DNA of 64,000 nucleotides from JAVBNH01 sp031551635 (GCA_031551635.1 JAVBNH010000007.1:77979-141978); one strand, 5' to 3'. Positions 9,241 to 18,432 are shown, numbered from the stretch's first letter. Numbers and translations: made by a program. The notes: a model not told the origin generated them from the sequence alone.

Positions 9241-9281
9241 CCTACTGTCTACTGTCTACTGTCTAGCATCTAGCATCTAGT
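9241..9281. repeat. Heptamer array CTACTGT/CTAGCAT
   Basis: Five to six 7-bp units that begin directly after the cwlJ stop codon. On the minus strand the units read CTAGATG, CTAGATG, CTAGACA, GTAGACA, so the array is the inverted partner of the one at 8876. Confidence 0.9.
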
Positions 9282-9724
9282 TATGTGTACTGGTAGGCGA
9301 CCGAGGGGCGATAGAAGCAGTGCAGATTGATTCGGTTGTGGTGCTTGCCTGAGCCGTTGTAGGGGAATTCCTTCGGGCACTGCGGTTTAAACGGATTCAT
9401 ATACCACAGGCAGTCGCCTGCGCCTGAAAAATGTCCGCCGCCTATTGCCCAATCCGCTATTTCGTAGTGGATCGGCTCCGGATTTGCATTAAAGATGTTT
9501 TGAGAATTATGCTTTCCGCCGATAGTCGTGGCGGCGCAGTCAAACTGACCGGGCTGGTAAATAACCTTTTGAATGCTCCCCATACCTGTGCGCTGATATT
9601 CGCCGTTCGGGACATTCACGCGGTTCATGATGACAGTTGCAACCGCCCGCATGCCGTTATCACCCTCGCCGCCAGCCTCGCATTTGATGATTCGCGCTAA
9701 GAGTTCTCTGTCGGAAAATGCCAT
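9281..9724 (-). CDS. cwlJ: CwlJ/SleB-family spore cortex-lytic hydrolase
   Basis: A 147-residue protein that is essentially a bare hydrolase-2 domain: LLARIIKCEAGGEGDNGMRA carries the predicted catalytic Glu, followed by AVATVIMNRV and PGQFDCA. It has no signal peptide or peptidoglycan-binding domain, as in CwlJ and unlike SleB. CwlJ degrades muramic-lactam cortex peptidoglycan during germination and acts from the coat. The GerQ-like gene follows on the same strand, separated by 434 bp that consists almost wholly of repeats. In B. subtilis the pair is tightly linked, so the spacer here looks like an insertion into an ancestral operon. Confidence 0.9.
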   Translation of the reverse strand: MAFSDRELLARIIKCEAGGEGDNGMRAVATVIMNRVNVPNGEYQRTGMGSIQKVIYQPGQFDCAATTIGGKHNSQNIFNANPEPIHYEIADWAIGGGHFSGAGDCLWYMNPFKPQCPKEFPYNGSGKHHNRINLHCFYRPSVAYQYT

Positions 9725-9850
9725 TTTTCATCAGTCCTTTACTGCTCATATTTTATTCAGGAATTGTGATATTGCTACTGATAATTGTGACATGGAATAT
9801 TTAGGACACATACTGCCCGAATGTATTTTTATTCATTTTAGGAATTTAGC

Positions 9851-9879
9851 TTGACAGAATAAGACAAATAGTGTATAAT
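9851..9879 (+). promoter_or_regulatory. Sigma-A promoter for lipoprotein gene
   Basis: TTGACA - 17 bp - TATAAT, exact consensus, 52 bp before the ATG at 9931. Confidence 0.9.
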
Positions 9880-9930
9880 AAGAATAACTAAATACTATAT
9901 ATTTTATATCGAAAGGGGGTTGCTGCCATT

Positions 9931-11001
9931 ATGAAAAAACTTATAGCTTTGTTTGCCGCTCTTATTCTTTGTTTCTCTGTTGCTGCCTGTACAGACAGCA
10001 CACAAAAGGGGAACGAGACCTCCGGAACTTCCTCAACCGTACCAACAACGCCAGGCATAACTGACTTAAAAATTGACCAAAGCATTTTCTCTAACAGCAT
10101 GGATCCATCTTCGGAAACTATACTTTATAATAAAAAAGCGGGAATTATTTCAGATGAGTTTAATTTGTCGCTGAAAGAAACAGCTGATATTCAATTGCCG
10201 GTTTTCATCAATAATTACTATTTCGACCAGGGCGGACCGACTTTTGAGCTTAACGATGATGTTAAAAACAGGCTTATAACTAATTTTTACTCATTTACAA
10301 CTTTATTGGGATATTCCGATAGGGATATAAGTTATAACATTGATAATGGATTTATCCTTCAGTCAACTATAAGTGGGGATAGATTTATTTCAGGTGTAAA
10401 CCATATCTCAATCAAGCCAAAAGAAATTTTTGTTTCAAATAATACCAGCTTAGACGATGTGTCAAAGTTACTAGATGAAAATAAATATATGTCTGCAGCA
10501 TATAAATTTTTAGAAATTAAAACTCCGGTCATTGAAAAAAGGGAATACTATAATAATAACTTTCAGTTAAATCGAATAGAATTCACTATTAGCGAATCAG
10601 AACCGGGTTTCCTTTTTCAAAATAAAAATCTTCAAAAAATTGTGTTGGTTTACTATCCAGTCGAAGAAATATTTACATTATTTATTGATTATAATGATTT
10701 TTTAGAACACGAAAAAGAACTGACGAGTATATCATATAATGATGCTATTGAAAAAATGCTGAAGGATGATAGCAACATCAAAAAAGAAAACATCTTTGCC
10801 TGTGAAATTTTTTACAGTGTTGAGCTTATGCCGGGCTATTATGTCCCCTGCTATAAGTTTTACATAGATAAAGGAAGCGCACAGAATCAACCCACAACAA
10901 CAGATAATACAAAGCAGGAAACATCAGTTATGAGAGACAATTTAAATTTAGCGCAGATTTATTGCGTCGCAGCAGTTGACATATCAGTCTTAAAAAATTA
11001 A
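9931..11001 (+). CDS. Predicted lipoprotein of unknown function
   Basis: A 356-residue protein with a lipoprotein signal (MKKLIALFAALILC...) and lipobox SVAAC at about residues 16-20, then a short Ser/Thr-rich stretch and a mixed alpha/beta region with many Asn, Lys and Ile residues. No domain is recognised. The gene is AT-rich compared with its neighbours and lies between divergent and convergent genes, so it is probably monocistronic from the exact-consensus promoter at 9851. GAAAGGGGG precedes the ATG by 11 nt. A bidirectional terminator follows. Confidence 0.75.
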   Translation: MKKLIALFAALILCFSVAACTDSTQKGNETSGTSSTVPTTPGITDLKIDQSIFSNSMDPSSETILYNKKAGIISDEFNLSLKETADIQLPVFINNYYFDQGGPTFELNDDVKNRLITNFYSFTTLLGYSDRDISYNIDNGFILQSTISGDRFISGVNHISIKPKEIFVSNNTSLDDVSKLLDENKYMSAAYKFLEIKTPVIEKREYYNNNFQLNRIEFTISESEPGFLFQNKNLQKIVLVYYPVEEIFTLFIDYNDFLEHEKELTSISYNDAIEKMLKDDSNIKKENIFACEIFYSVELMPGYYVPCYKFYIDKGSAQNQPTTTDNTKQETSVMRDNLNLAQIYCVAAVDISVLKN

Positions 11002-11017
11002 GAAAATAATGAATATA

Positions 11018-11064
11018 AAAAAAGGCAGCTCTTGCTATCAATGATAACAAGAGCTGCCTTTTTC
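11018..11064. terminator. Bidirectional terminator
   Basis: Hairpin with arms AAAGGCAGCTCTTG / CAAGAGCTGCCTTT flanked by A-run and T-run, between the convergent lipoprotein and GH84 genes. It can serve both. Confidence 0.9.
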
Positions 11065-11088
11065 AGTATCTGTACACTGTACAATCAA

Positions 11089-12759
11089 TTAGTCTCTGTT
11101 AGTAATAAACTCCATAAATTCCCTGAAGCAGAAGCCGGTGAGGATAGTCGGGTCGAAGTTGTACTGATAAGATTTTTCCTTGAATTTTTCCGCGTCCGCG
11201 TCCTCGCCCTCAAGCAGGTATTTCATCCCCAGCTCGAGAATCTCGGTGCAGAGCGCGAATTTATCGCTCCAGCGTCTGAGCTCTGTGTAAATCTTCTCCT
11301 TACCTGTCTGCAGCAGAATGACGCACTTCTTCATTTCCTCAACATAATTCCCGAGCAGCTCAAAGCCCTTTTCAAACTCTCCCTTTTGGAGCATTGTGCC
11401 GGATCTTGCGAGGATTTCGCTCATATAGCCCGAATTTATATCCTGAAGGCAAGCAGTTCTCAGGTGGTCGCCGAAGAGGGCAAAGGTCGCGACATTTTCC
11501 ACGCCGATTACTTTCCCCAGAGCGTTTTCATATGATTTTTCCTTGTCGTAATCAAGAGGATTCCATAAATAATCGGCAATAGTCATCAGCGGAACCTTTG
11601 TGCACTCAAAATATTCCATGCAGTTCGCAATTATACCCTTCGAATAGCGGTATAAATCCTCGTCTCGCCCGATAATCGGCCCGAGGTGCATCTCGTTGTA
11701 CATCTCTGCGTCATTCACGGGATAATTGTCCCAGTAGAGCGGGCGGTGCATGGTTGAGTCCATGAAGCGCAGAGCCTCCGGCACAGTCAGCTCCTTCGAG
11801 CAGATAGAGCTTCCCGTCCAGAACAAGGCAGCCTCCGGAACAATGCCCTGACCGAATTTTGAGATATAGTATTCCGTTCCCCTGCCGTGATACTGCTTCG
11901 GGCAGACAGTCAGCTTCAGCGAGCCGTCAATTTTCATGATAGCGTCATAGAAACGGTTGACAAGATCGATGTGGGCATTGACCATTTCACCGTAGGCGGC
12001 AATGTCCTCCATGTACTCAAAGGTCTCCGGAATGTCGTCCAGCAGCAGCCCGAAATTGCGAACACCTATCGAATAAAGCTGCTTGATTTTGTCAATCAGC
12101 GCATTAAAGTCCGCCTCGCTCGTGTATTGAATCGTGAGCCCGGGCGCGATATTATAATGAAAGTCAATGCAGTAGTCCCCAGAGATTTTCACAAGGCTCG
12201 CGAGGTCTGATAGCTCCTTTTCAGGGTATAATTCCTTCCACAAGCGCCTGTGATAGGGGTCATCCTTCGGCGCGTAATAGAATGCGTTCATGCCGTTGTA
12301 TGCTGCGATTTTCAGCATCTCTACACGCTGCTCATACTTCCAGATTGTGCCGTAAAAGCCCTCGATAAAGCCGCGAATCTCAAAGAGAGGGTAGTCCTCA
12401 ATTGAGCCGACAGGGAAGCAGTTCGCCGCTACCATTTTGTCGACTGTGTTCAGCGCGTACCAAAGGCTGCGGCGGTTCGAGTATCTCACACAAATCTCAA
12501 TTTTACCGCCGTTTTCGGCGATGTCCATAAGGTATCTTTCCTCTGTAAAGCGCGAACGCTTGTCGATATAGCAAAGGCTGCGGGTGTTTTCACATTTCGC
12601 GTTTACAATAACATTAGCATTATCAGAAACAACAGTGTCGAACAGGCGCACACGCTCAGCGACAAGTGAATTGTCGTCAATATTAAGCTTTAACGCGGGC
12701 GTCTGCGTCAGAGAGACCTCTTTTGTGAAGCTGATTCTTTGAGGAACAGGATAAATCAT
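11089..12759 (-). CDS. GH84 beta-N-acetylglucosaminidase (O-GlcNAcase-like)
   Basis: About 556 residues. An N-terminal beta-sandwich (about 1-120) precedes a GH84 barrel opening with FEIRGFIEGFYGTIW and MNAFYYAPKDDPYHR. The neighbouring catalytic aspartates are in FGLLLDDIPE (about residue 238), where substrate-assisted GH84 enzymes place the Asp-Asp pair; LYWDNYPVND is also family-typical. No signal peptide is seen, so it should act on imported GlcNAc conjugates. The next gene upstream on the same strand encodes a BadF-type sugar kinase, a sensible pairing for amino-sugar salvage. ATG at 12759 follows GAAAGG by 13 nt; TTG at 12771 is possible. Confidence 0.9.
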   Translation of the reverse strand: MIYPVPQRISFTKEVSLTQTPALKLNIDDNSLVAERVRLFDTVVSDNANVIVNAKCENTRSLCYIDKRSRFTEERYLMDIAENGGKIEICVRYSNRRSLWYALNTVDKMVAANCFPVGSIEDYPLFEIRGFIEGFYGTIWKYEQRVEMLKIAAYNGMNAFYYAPKDDPYHRRLWKELYPEKELSDLASLVKISGDYCIDFHYNIAPGLTIQYTSEADFNALIDKIKQLYSIGVRNFGLLLDDIPETFEYMEDIAAYGEMVNAHIDLVNRFYDAIMKIDGSLKLTVCPKQYHGRGTEYYISKFGQGIVPEAALFWTGSSICSKELTVPEALRFMDSTMHRPLYWDNYPVNDAEMYNEMHLGPIIGRDEDLYRYSKGIIANCMEYFECTKVPLMTIADYLWNPLDYDKEKSYENALGKVIGVENVATFALFGDHLRTACLQDINSGYMSEILARSGTMLQKGEFEKGFELLGNYVEEMKKCVILLQTGKEKIYTELRRWSDKFALCTEILELGMKYLLEGEDADAEKFKEKSYQYNFDPTILTGFCFREFMEFITNRD

Positions 12760-12800
12760 GATTTTTACCAAACCTTTCGTTGAAAATAGGGACTATAAAC

Positions 12801-12826
12801 AATGTACAGTGTACAGTGTACAAATT
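12801..12826. repeat. Heptamer array TGTACAG
   Basis: Three 7-bp units TGTACAG/TGTACAG/TGTACAA just upstream of the GH84 ribosome binding site region. Confidence 0.85.
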
Positions 12827-12828
12827 GA

Positions 12829-12979
12829 TGTCGAGCAGGTAATATTGCATAGATTTTTGTCTGTTCGCCCGACTTGATTTGAATTACTGCATAATTTATA
12901 TCTTTTAATTAGTTTATTTGTATTTTTTAATCGTTCGTGAGATTTTTTTTAAGAAAATATTAAAGATTAACTCGCGACC
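12829..12979 (+). repeat. Repeat B, diverged copy
   Basis: Left hairpin TGTCGAGCAGGT ... CGCCCGACTTGATTTGAA and right end TCGTTCGTGAG ... CTCGCGACC are recognisable; the middle is AT-drifted. It fills the space between the GH84 and sugar kinase genes together with its flanking heptamers. Confidence 0.75.
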
Positions 12980-12983
12980 ATAC

Positions 12984-13018
12984 CTATTACTTATTACTTA
13001 TTATTTATTACTTAATTA
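12984..13018. repeat. Heptamer array TTACTTA
   Basis: 7-bp units TTACTTA/TTACTTA/TTATTTA/TTACTTA that merge with the stop codon of the sugar kinase gene. Confidence 0.85.
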
Positions 13019-13984
13019 ACTTCCCGCTTCACTGACTTTTAGCAAATTATTTTTAATTTTTTCTGTAATCTGCCTTCCCGCTTGCTCCATTGCCGCGAGG
13101 ATTGCGCCTCTGACGGGCGTTATCGGAAGCGGTTTTATTTCTTGTGAGGGGCGTTTTGCTCGCAACGCACAGGTGAAGGCGTCGAGGTAAATTTTTCTGT
13201 ATTGAAACAAGCCGCCGAAAACACCTAGCGGTATGTCGCTCTCAAATTCTCTCAGAAGGCTGTCTGTGGTGTCGGCAAGCTTGCGGCTTTCTTCTTTTAT
13301 CACATCAAGAGCGATGGCGTCACCGGCTTCGGCGCATTCAAATACCTGCTGGGCGAAATCGGCAATGACCTTCCGCTCAATCGGAGGGTCATAAAAAAGG
13401 TCAATCAGCTCATGCATATCGCCGACATTGAATTTTTTCAGAAGCGCGTCAGTAATAGCGGTTGCCGCCGCCGCGCCCTCATACGCCATAATCGCGCGTT
13501 GTATACCCTCGAGGGCGATTTTATAGCCGCTGCCCTCGTCACCGAGAATATAGCCATAGCCGCCGCGGCAGATTACCGAGCCGCCACTCTGCCGTGCGAC
13601 AGCCATTGAGCCCGTTCCGGCGATTACCACCGCACACTCGCCCGGCTGCATCATCGCCTCGAGCGCGATATAGAGGTCGCTGTCCATGCCTACAAGCTCG
13701 CCGGTCGTAATACCCTCTGTGAACTTATACAGCTCCTCCTCGCTCGCCTTGCCGAAAAGCGCGGAAAGCCCGATAAAGATAGAACCGGGGCGAATGCCGC
13801 CATTTTTTTCGGTTATTTCGTCAAGAATATTTTTAAAATTGGCACGGGCGTTGTAAAGCCCCTCTGAATAATAGTTAATCGAATCGCCGACAACACGGCA
13901 GACAATATTGCCGTACTCGTCGGCAAGCTCGGCGGTAGTCCTTGTCCCCCCGCCATCCAGACCCAAAAAATAATTCATTTCCAT
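13016..13984 (-). CDS. BadF/BadG/BcrA-family ATPase, probable N-acetylglucosamine kinase
   Basis: About 322 residues with the actin/hexokinase ATPase fold. FLGLDGGGTRTTAEL is the phosphate-1 loop, AVVIAGTGSMAVA the second and GGYGYILGDEGSGYKI a motif typical of GlcNAc and glucosamine kinases of this family. It would phosphorylate an amino sugar released by the adjacent GH84 enzyme to its 6-phosphate. ATG at 13984 follows AGGGGAAG; the preceding in-frame residues have no ribosome binding site. The stop codon runs into a heptamer array. Substrate is inferred from context. Confidence 0.85.
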   Translation of the reverse strand: MEMNYFLGLDGGGTRTTAELADEYGNIVCRVVGDSINYYSEGLYNARANFKNILDEITEKNGGIRPGSIFIGLSALFGKASEEELYKFTEGITTGELVGMDSDLYIALEAMMQPGECAVVIAGTGSMAVARQSGGSVICRGGYGYILGDEGSGYKIALEGIQRAIMAYEGAAAATAITDALLKKFNVGDMHELIDLFYDPPIERKVIADFAQQVFECAEAGDAIALDVIKEESRKLADTTDSLLREFESDIPLGVFGGLFQYRKIYLDAFTCALRAKRPSQEIKPLPITPVRGAILAAMEQAGRQITEKIKNNLLKVSEAGS

Positions 13985-14208
13985 TCTTCCCCTAAATTTA
14001 ATCAAAAAAATAATAGCATTATTTTCTCATTTAATCAAGCCTTATTTACAGAGCGTTGTAACTTGACCACGGCAAAATAACTATGTTAATATTATTATAA
14101 GATTGAAAAATCCGGTGTATATCATAACCAACTGATTTTTTTATTTCCTGTTTTCTGCAGCATTTTTCATCCTTGCGGGGTATTCATTATGAAAGGTAGG
14201 GGAATTTA

Positions 14209-14739
14209 TTGTTGTGTACAGACAAAGACGCGCAAGCGGTTGTAAAGACGTATTCAAACCTTGTTTATAAGCTTGCTTTCTCTTTGCTCAAAAATAAGGC
14301 GGACGCAGAGGATGTCTTTCAAGAGGTATTTATCCGCCTTATGAAAACTGATAAGGTTTTTGAAAATGATGAGCATCTGAAAGCATGGCTGATAAAGGTA
14401 ACCGTGAACCGCTCCAAGAAGCTCCTGTCTTCCGCATGGTTCAGGCGCAGCGCCCCTCTTGAGGATTACTCATTGGCACAAACAGTTTTAACGCAGGATA
14501 GCGAAGCATTTGCCGGCAGTGAAATGGAAAACAATTTCGAGAATAGCGAAGTTTTGACCGCTGTTATAGAACTGCCGCTGAAGTATCGCACCGTGATACA
14601 TTTATTCTATTTTGAGGATATGTCTGTGCGTAGTATCAGCCGCATTTTTGGTGTTAAAGAGTCCACAATTACCTCACAGCTGTCAAGAGGGAGAAAAATG
14701 CTTAAAGAAAAATTAAAAGGAGAGTATGATTATGAATAG
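14209..14739 (+). CDS. ECF-type RNA polymerase sigma factor
   Basis: A 176-residue sigma-70 family protein with region 2 (LKNKADAEDVFQEVFIRLMK ... LKAWLIKVTVNRSKK, about 25-75) and region 4 (LPLKYRTVIHLFYFEDMSVRSISRIFGV ... SRGRKMLKEKL, about 120-170). It starts at TTG, 6 nt after AGGGG. It overlaps the downstream membrane protein gene by 8 bp, the usual arrangement for a sigma factor and its anti-sigma partner. Targets are unknown. Confidence 0.92.
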   Translation: MLCTDKDAQAVVKTYSNLVYKLAFSLLKNKADAEDVFQEVFIRLMKTDKVFENDEHLKAWLIKVTVNRSKKLLSSAWFRRSAPLEDYSLAQTVLTQDSEAFAGSEMENNFENSEVLTAVIELPLKYRTVIHLFYFEDMSVRSISRIFGVKESTITSQLSRGRKMLKEKLKGEYDYE

Positions 14740-16384
14740 CTTCCGCAAGTCCTACAAAAATGATTTTTCAAGTGAGAATCCTTCACAGGAGCTTTTGGAT
14801 TCTACACTTGAAAAGATGAACGGCTCAAAGAATCAAAACATTTCTAAAAAGAACAAAAAACCGCTTAGATGGGGTGTTCTTGTGCCGGTTGCCATATTTC
14901 TATTGTTCTCTATGAGTGTCGCCGCCACCCAGATAGCCGAGCTAGCAGGCATTAAGCTACCGCGTATTTCCGAGTGGTCAATTGTCGGCGGTCATCTGCA
15001 CCGCCGGGGCGAAACGCCTGATGAGGTATCAAAGGCGACTTACGAAAAAATTATGTCCGAAATAGGGGTAAACCTTAATAAGTCAACAGTTTACGGCAAC
15101 ATTCGTGTGACAGTACAGGACTTTATTGCCGACAGTGAAACCATGTATATCAATTACGATATCGAAACCGTTGACGGCTCACCGCTTATTCCAAAAACAG
15201 AATATTCTGAAGCCTTTAACCGCAGGCAACGATTTGAGAGCGAATATGCACAAATCGGCGACTTCAAATTGAAAATTTACAGCTTTAGGATAGATAACGG
15301 TAAAGACCCAAGCAGGGCAAGCTATGAGGGTGAAGTGCCGATAGCCGACCGAACCTATGACGAAAACCATTTATATGCTGGAAAAAAATATTTTGATTCA
15401 TTGGAAGGAAAGGAAGTAAAACTCGTTTTTGAGGATTATAAAACTCCTTATCCGGTTGTAGATGATATTGGCTTTAAGTTCTCAAACATAAAGGAGCTGT
15501 ATGACCTTGCCACACCGCTCACAGCAAAAGATTTTATATCTCTGGGTATCGAGCAGACTTATGCTAATGGTCGTTCTATTGAGATGCTTGCGCCGAAAAA
15601 AGGACAGGATAAAATTTTCTTCAGTGACAAATACCCGAACTCCTATATTGACACTGTCGGCTTCGGCGACTTTGGTGAATACTATAACGAGTTAAAGGGC
15701 AGATATCAGACTCTGTTTATAAGCATTACCCCCGGCAGCGAGGAAGAAAAACAAGGCTTGCTTGAGAATCTTAACATGAATTTCATGAATATAAATATGG
15801 GAGCTTTTGTCCCGTCTGATTTCGGTTATAAGGTATACAGGGTGCAAAATAATGGATATAATGTCAAATTGCTTGAGGGCAGAATAATTTTGACACTTGG
15901 CAGATATGACCGGAAAACGGATGATGGCATGGCTCTCGCAGCCGAAGACCTTGCGGACTATACCCTTTTGGGAACAGTCATAGATGAGTCTACAGTGCAG
16001 AAGGGTCCCTGGACCTTTGATTTTAAAATTAACAAGGTCGGCGAAACCAGAGTGTTTAATCTCTCCCAGGAAATTAAGTTTCTCGACAGAACCGCCACAA
16101 TTGAAAAGATAACAATATCACCCTTGAACATTTGGTTCTACGGGAAAGGAATTGACTTGGATTATGTAAACAAAAACACCAAAAACGACGGTGTAAATGA
16201 TTTATGGGAAGAAAATTACTTCGTAATGAAGGACGGCTCAAAAATAAAAATCACCGAAAAGGGCGACAGCAGAATTCCCTTTGTTGAGGAAAGCTTCAGC
16301 GCAAACGTAATCCTTGATAACGCTATTATCCCGGGTGAGGTGGAAGCATTAATCCTCCTTGGGCAAAGAGTTGAATTGAAATAA
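14732..16384 (+). CDS. Single-pass membrane protein, candidate anti-sigma partner
   Basis: About 550 residues. A 50-residue basic cytoplasmic N-terminus is followed by one transmembrane segment (WGVLVPVAIFLLFSMSVAA) and a large extracellular part without recognised domains, similar in plan to DUF4179-type proteins encoded next to ECF sigma factors. ATG at 14732 lies 9 nt after AAAGGAG; ATG at 14726 is only 3 nt from it. Overlap with the sigma gene argues for coupled translation and for holding the sigma factor at the membrane. The anti-sigma role is inference from position and topology. Confidence 0.7.
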   Translation: MNSFRKSYKNDFSSENPSQELLDSTLEKMNGSKNQNISKKNKKPLRWGVLVPVAIFLLFSMSVAATQIAELAGIKLPRISEWSIVGGHLHRRGETPDEVSKATYEKIMSEIGVNLNKSTVYGNIRVTVQDFIADSETMYINYDIETVDGSPLIPKTEYSEAFNRRQRFESEYAQIGDFKLKIYSFRIDNGKDPSRASYEGEVPIADRTYDENHLYAGKKYFDSLEGKEVKLVFEDYKTPYPVVDDIGFKFSNIKELYDLATPLTAKDFISLGIEQTYANGRSIEMLAPKKGQDKIFFSDKYPNSYIDTVGFGDFGEYYNELKGRYQTLFISITPGSEEEKQGLLENLNMNFMNINMGAFVPSDFGYKVYRVQNNGYNVKLLEGRIILTLGRYDRKTDDGMALAAEDLADYTLLGTVIDESTVQKGPWTFDFKINKVGETRVFNLSQEIKFLDRTATIEKITISPLNIWFYGKGIDLDYVNKNTKNDGVNDLWEENYFVMKDGSKIKITEKGDSRIPFVEESFSANVILDNAIIPGEVEALILLGQRVELK

Positions 16385-16412
16385 TAATCAAAATCCATAT
16401 TCCATCCCACGC

Positions 16413-16446
16413 AAAGCCCGCTCTTACTATAGAGCGGGCTTTGTGC
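16413..16446. terminator. Hairpin between convergent genes
   Basis: Arms GCAAAGCCCGCTCT / AGAGCGGGCTTTGTGC around a 6-nt loop; likely a shared terminator, though the T-run is short. Confidence 0.75.
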
Positions 16447-16503
16447 GGTATTCCAGCAACCAAAAAGGACAAAATCACTTATTCTATCAATAGCTATTTT
16501 TGA

Positions 16504-18432
16504 TTATGCAAACAGCCTTGCGATTTCAGCTAAGAAGGTTAATATGGTAAATATAAAATTTAAGGCTTTTATTATAGAAGAAAATATTCCTTTTTCATCG
16601 GGGACTTCGGTGGTCGGCTCCTCGGTGGTCACTTCTTCGGTGGTCACTTCTTCGGTGGTCGGCTCCTCGGTGGTCGGCTCCTCATCATCCAAAAATGAAA
16701 AATCAAAACCATTTTCCAAAGCATATTTGTGACCCTCGTTATTTTCGTTACAAAGAATCAAAAAGTTTTCGATTTTCTCTTCAGTCATGGTGTCCATATT
16801 AATATAATATCCGAAAGCATTTACTCCGATTTGTGTAACACTGTTGTAGATTGTAACTGTCTTTAGAGCTGTGCAGTTCTCAAACGCAAATAAACCGATG
16901 TTTGTGACGCTAAGCGGAATATTGACGAAAGAGATGTATGGATTGTTTATAAATGCAAAGAAATAAATACTCAAAACACCGTCAGGTATATAAAAATTCT
17001 CGTCCTGTTTTGCGGAGGGGTAATTTATAAGAGCAGTACCTGCTTTATTAAATAAAACACCGTCAATTGATTTGTATTCAGAATTATCCGCATCAACGTC
17101 AATGGAAGCTAACGACGAACAGTACATAAAGGCACCATCCCCGATGTAACTCACACTTTCAGGAATCGCTATCGATAAGAGCTTTTCGCAAAAAGAAAAT
17201 GCCGTGCTCCCAATACTTATAAGATTGCCCGGGATATTAACGGACGATAAATTTATACAATACATAAATGCGCTTTCACCGATATTAAGCAGGCTTTCGG
17301 GTAGGGAGACGGTGACCAATGTGTCAAAATCGTAAAGCGCAAAGTCGGCTATACCCAAAGTTCCATCGGCAACATGGATAGTTTTATCTTCGGGCATCGT
17401 GCCTTTATAATCGTAAAAGCACTTACCCGCATAAATCGCACCGTCTGCCTGTCTTTCATACCATGCGCTGAAGTACAGCGCGCTTGATCCGATACTGACG
17501 ACGCTGTCGGGAATTGTAATGGAGGCGAGCGTTGATGCACTAAAAAACGCAAATTCATCAATTCTCGTTACACTGTCCGGGATAACAACGCTTTCAAGTT
17601 TAGTGTTATCTTGAAAAGCGCTTTCACTAATAGTTTCTACACCGGCTGGAATGTTATAAGCTGTAGCTGTTTTTCCCAAAGGATATTGAATAAGTAGAGT
17701 ACCTGTCTTATTAAAAAGCACGCCGTCAATTGATTTGTAATTTTGGTTATTTGCGTCGACATTAACTGAAGAAAGTGAATCGCAATGAATAAAGGCAGAC
17801 TCTCCTATGGTCAGTACGCTTTCGGGGACAGTTATCGAAATAAGGTTGTTGTCCATTACTGCCCATGGTGTTATATAAATCGTACCTTGCTCTATCGTCA
17901 GATTTGTCTGAGGGGATGTGTAAGCTTTGTAGGAGTACAGGCATCTGCCGAGATAGATAGGCCCTTCCGGTTGATTATCATACCATTTCGTATCATCAAA
18001 CGCACTCGAACCTAAAGAGGTAACACTGTCCGGAAATGTGACGGAAGCAAGCTGTGTACAATTGTAAAACGCTTGATTATCAATAAACGTCACGCTGTCA
18101 GGGATACTTATAGACGTTAAATTGACACAGCTTTCAAACGACATGAGGCCAATACTTTTTACACTGTTTGGTATTGTGACAGAGGTCAGATTTGAATATG
18201 AATAAAATGCTAGGTCACCGATTGTTGACACCTCTCTTGAGTCAATTTCTCGTGGGATATTTACCACTGTGTCAGAACCGGTATAAGCGGTTATAGATAC
18301 TGTCCCATCCTCAAGGATGCTGTAAGTAAAATCACCTGCGGTCGCCGCAGTTGTCGGTATCACAGAAAAAGGCAGTGTTGTTAAAATCAACACAAGCGTG
18401 AGAATTAAAGCTAAAATTTTTCTTGTTTTCAT
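16504..18432 (-). CDS. Secreted BspA-like leucine-rich repeat protein
   Basis: A 642-residue protein with signal peptide (1-30), then LRR_5/BspA-type repeats to about residue 575 (recurring SVTIPNSVKSIGLMSFESC, SISIPDSVTFIDNQAFYNC), including two irregular SSAxxxxxWYxxQ insertions. A Thr/Glu linker (TTEEPTTEE units) and a C-terminal 30-residue segment, GIFSSIIKALNFIFTIL plus AEIARLFA, finish it. BspA-like proteins mediate adhesion or aggregation at the cell surface. The C-terminal segment is shared with the short protein encoded just upstream and may be a membrane or surface anchor. Confidence 0.9.
   Translation of the reverse strand: MKTRKILALILTLVLILTTLPFSVIPTTAATAGDFTYSILEDGTVSITAYTGSDTVVNIPREIDSREVSTIGDLAFYSYSNLTSVTIPNSVKSIGLMSFESCVNLTSISIPDSVTFIDNQAFYNCTQLASVTFPDSVTSLGSSAFDDTKWYDNQPEGPIYLGRCLYSYKAYTSPQTNLTIEQGTIYITPWAVMDNNLISITVPESVLTIGESAFIHCDSLSSVNVDANNQNYKSIDGVLFNKTGTLLIQYPLGKTATAYNIPAGVETISESAFQDNTKLESVVIPDSVTRIDEFAFFSASTLASITIPDSVVSIGSSALYFSAWYERQADGAIYAGKCFYDYKGTMPEDKTIHVADGTLGIADFALYDFDTLVTVSLPESLLNIGESAFMYCINLSSVNIPGNLISIGSTAFSFCEKLLSIAIPESVSYIGDGAFMYCSSLASIDVDADNSEYKSIDGVLFNKAGTALINYPSAKQDENFYIPDGVLSIYFFAFINNPYISFVNIPLSVTNIGLFAFENCTALKTVTIYNSVTQIGVNAFGYYINMDTMTEEKIENFLILCNENNEGHKYALENGFDFSFLDDEEPTTEEPTTEEVTTEEVTTEEPTTEVPDEKGIFSSIIKALNFIFTILTFLAEIARLFA

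Noticed and set aside
9757..9800. Possible sporulation sigma-E/K promoter for cwlJ
   Set aside because: GTCACAAT and CACAATTC-like elements are present but match and spacing are too loose to call.
14060..14110. Autoregulated ECF promoter before the 14209 sigma gene
   Set aside because: TTGACC and TTGTAAC-like elements are visible but no second promoter or conserved -10 supports an ECF consensus.
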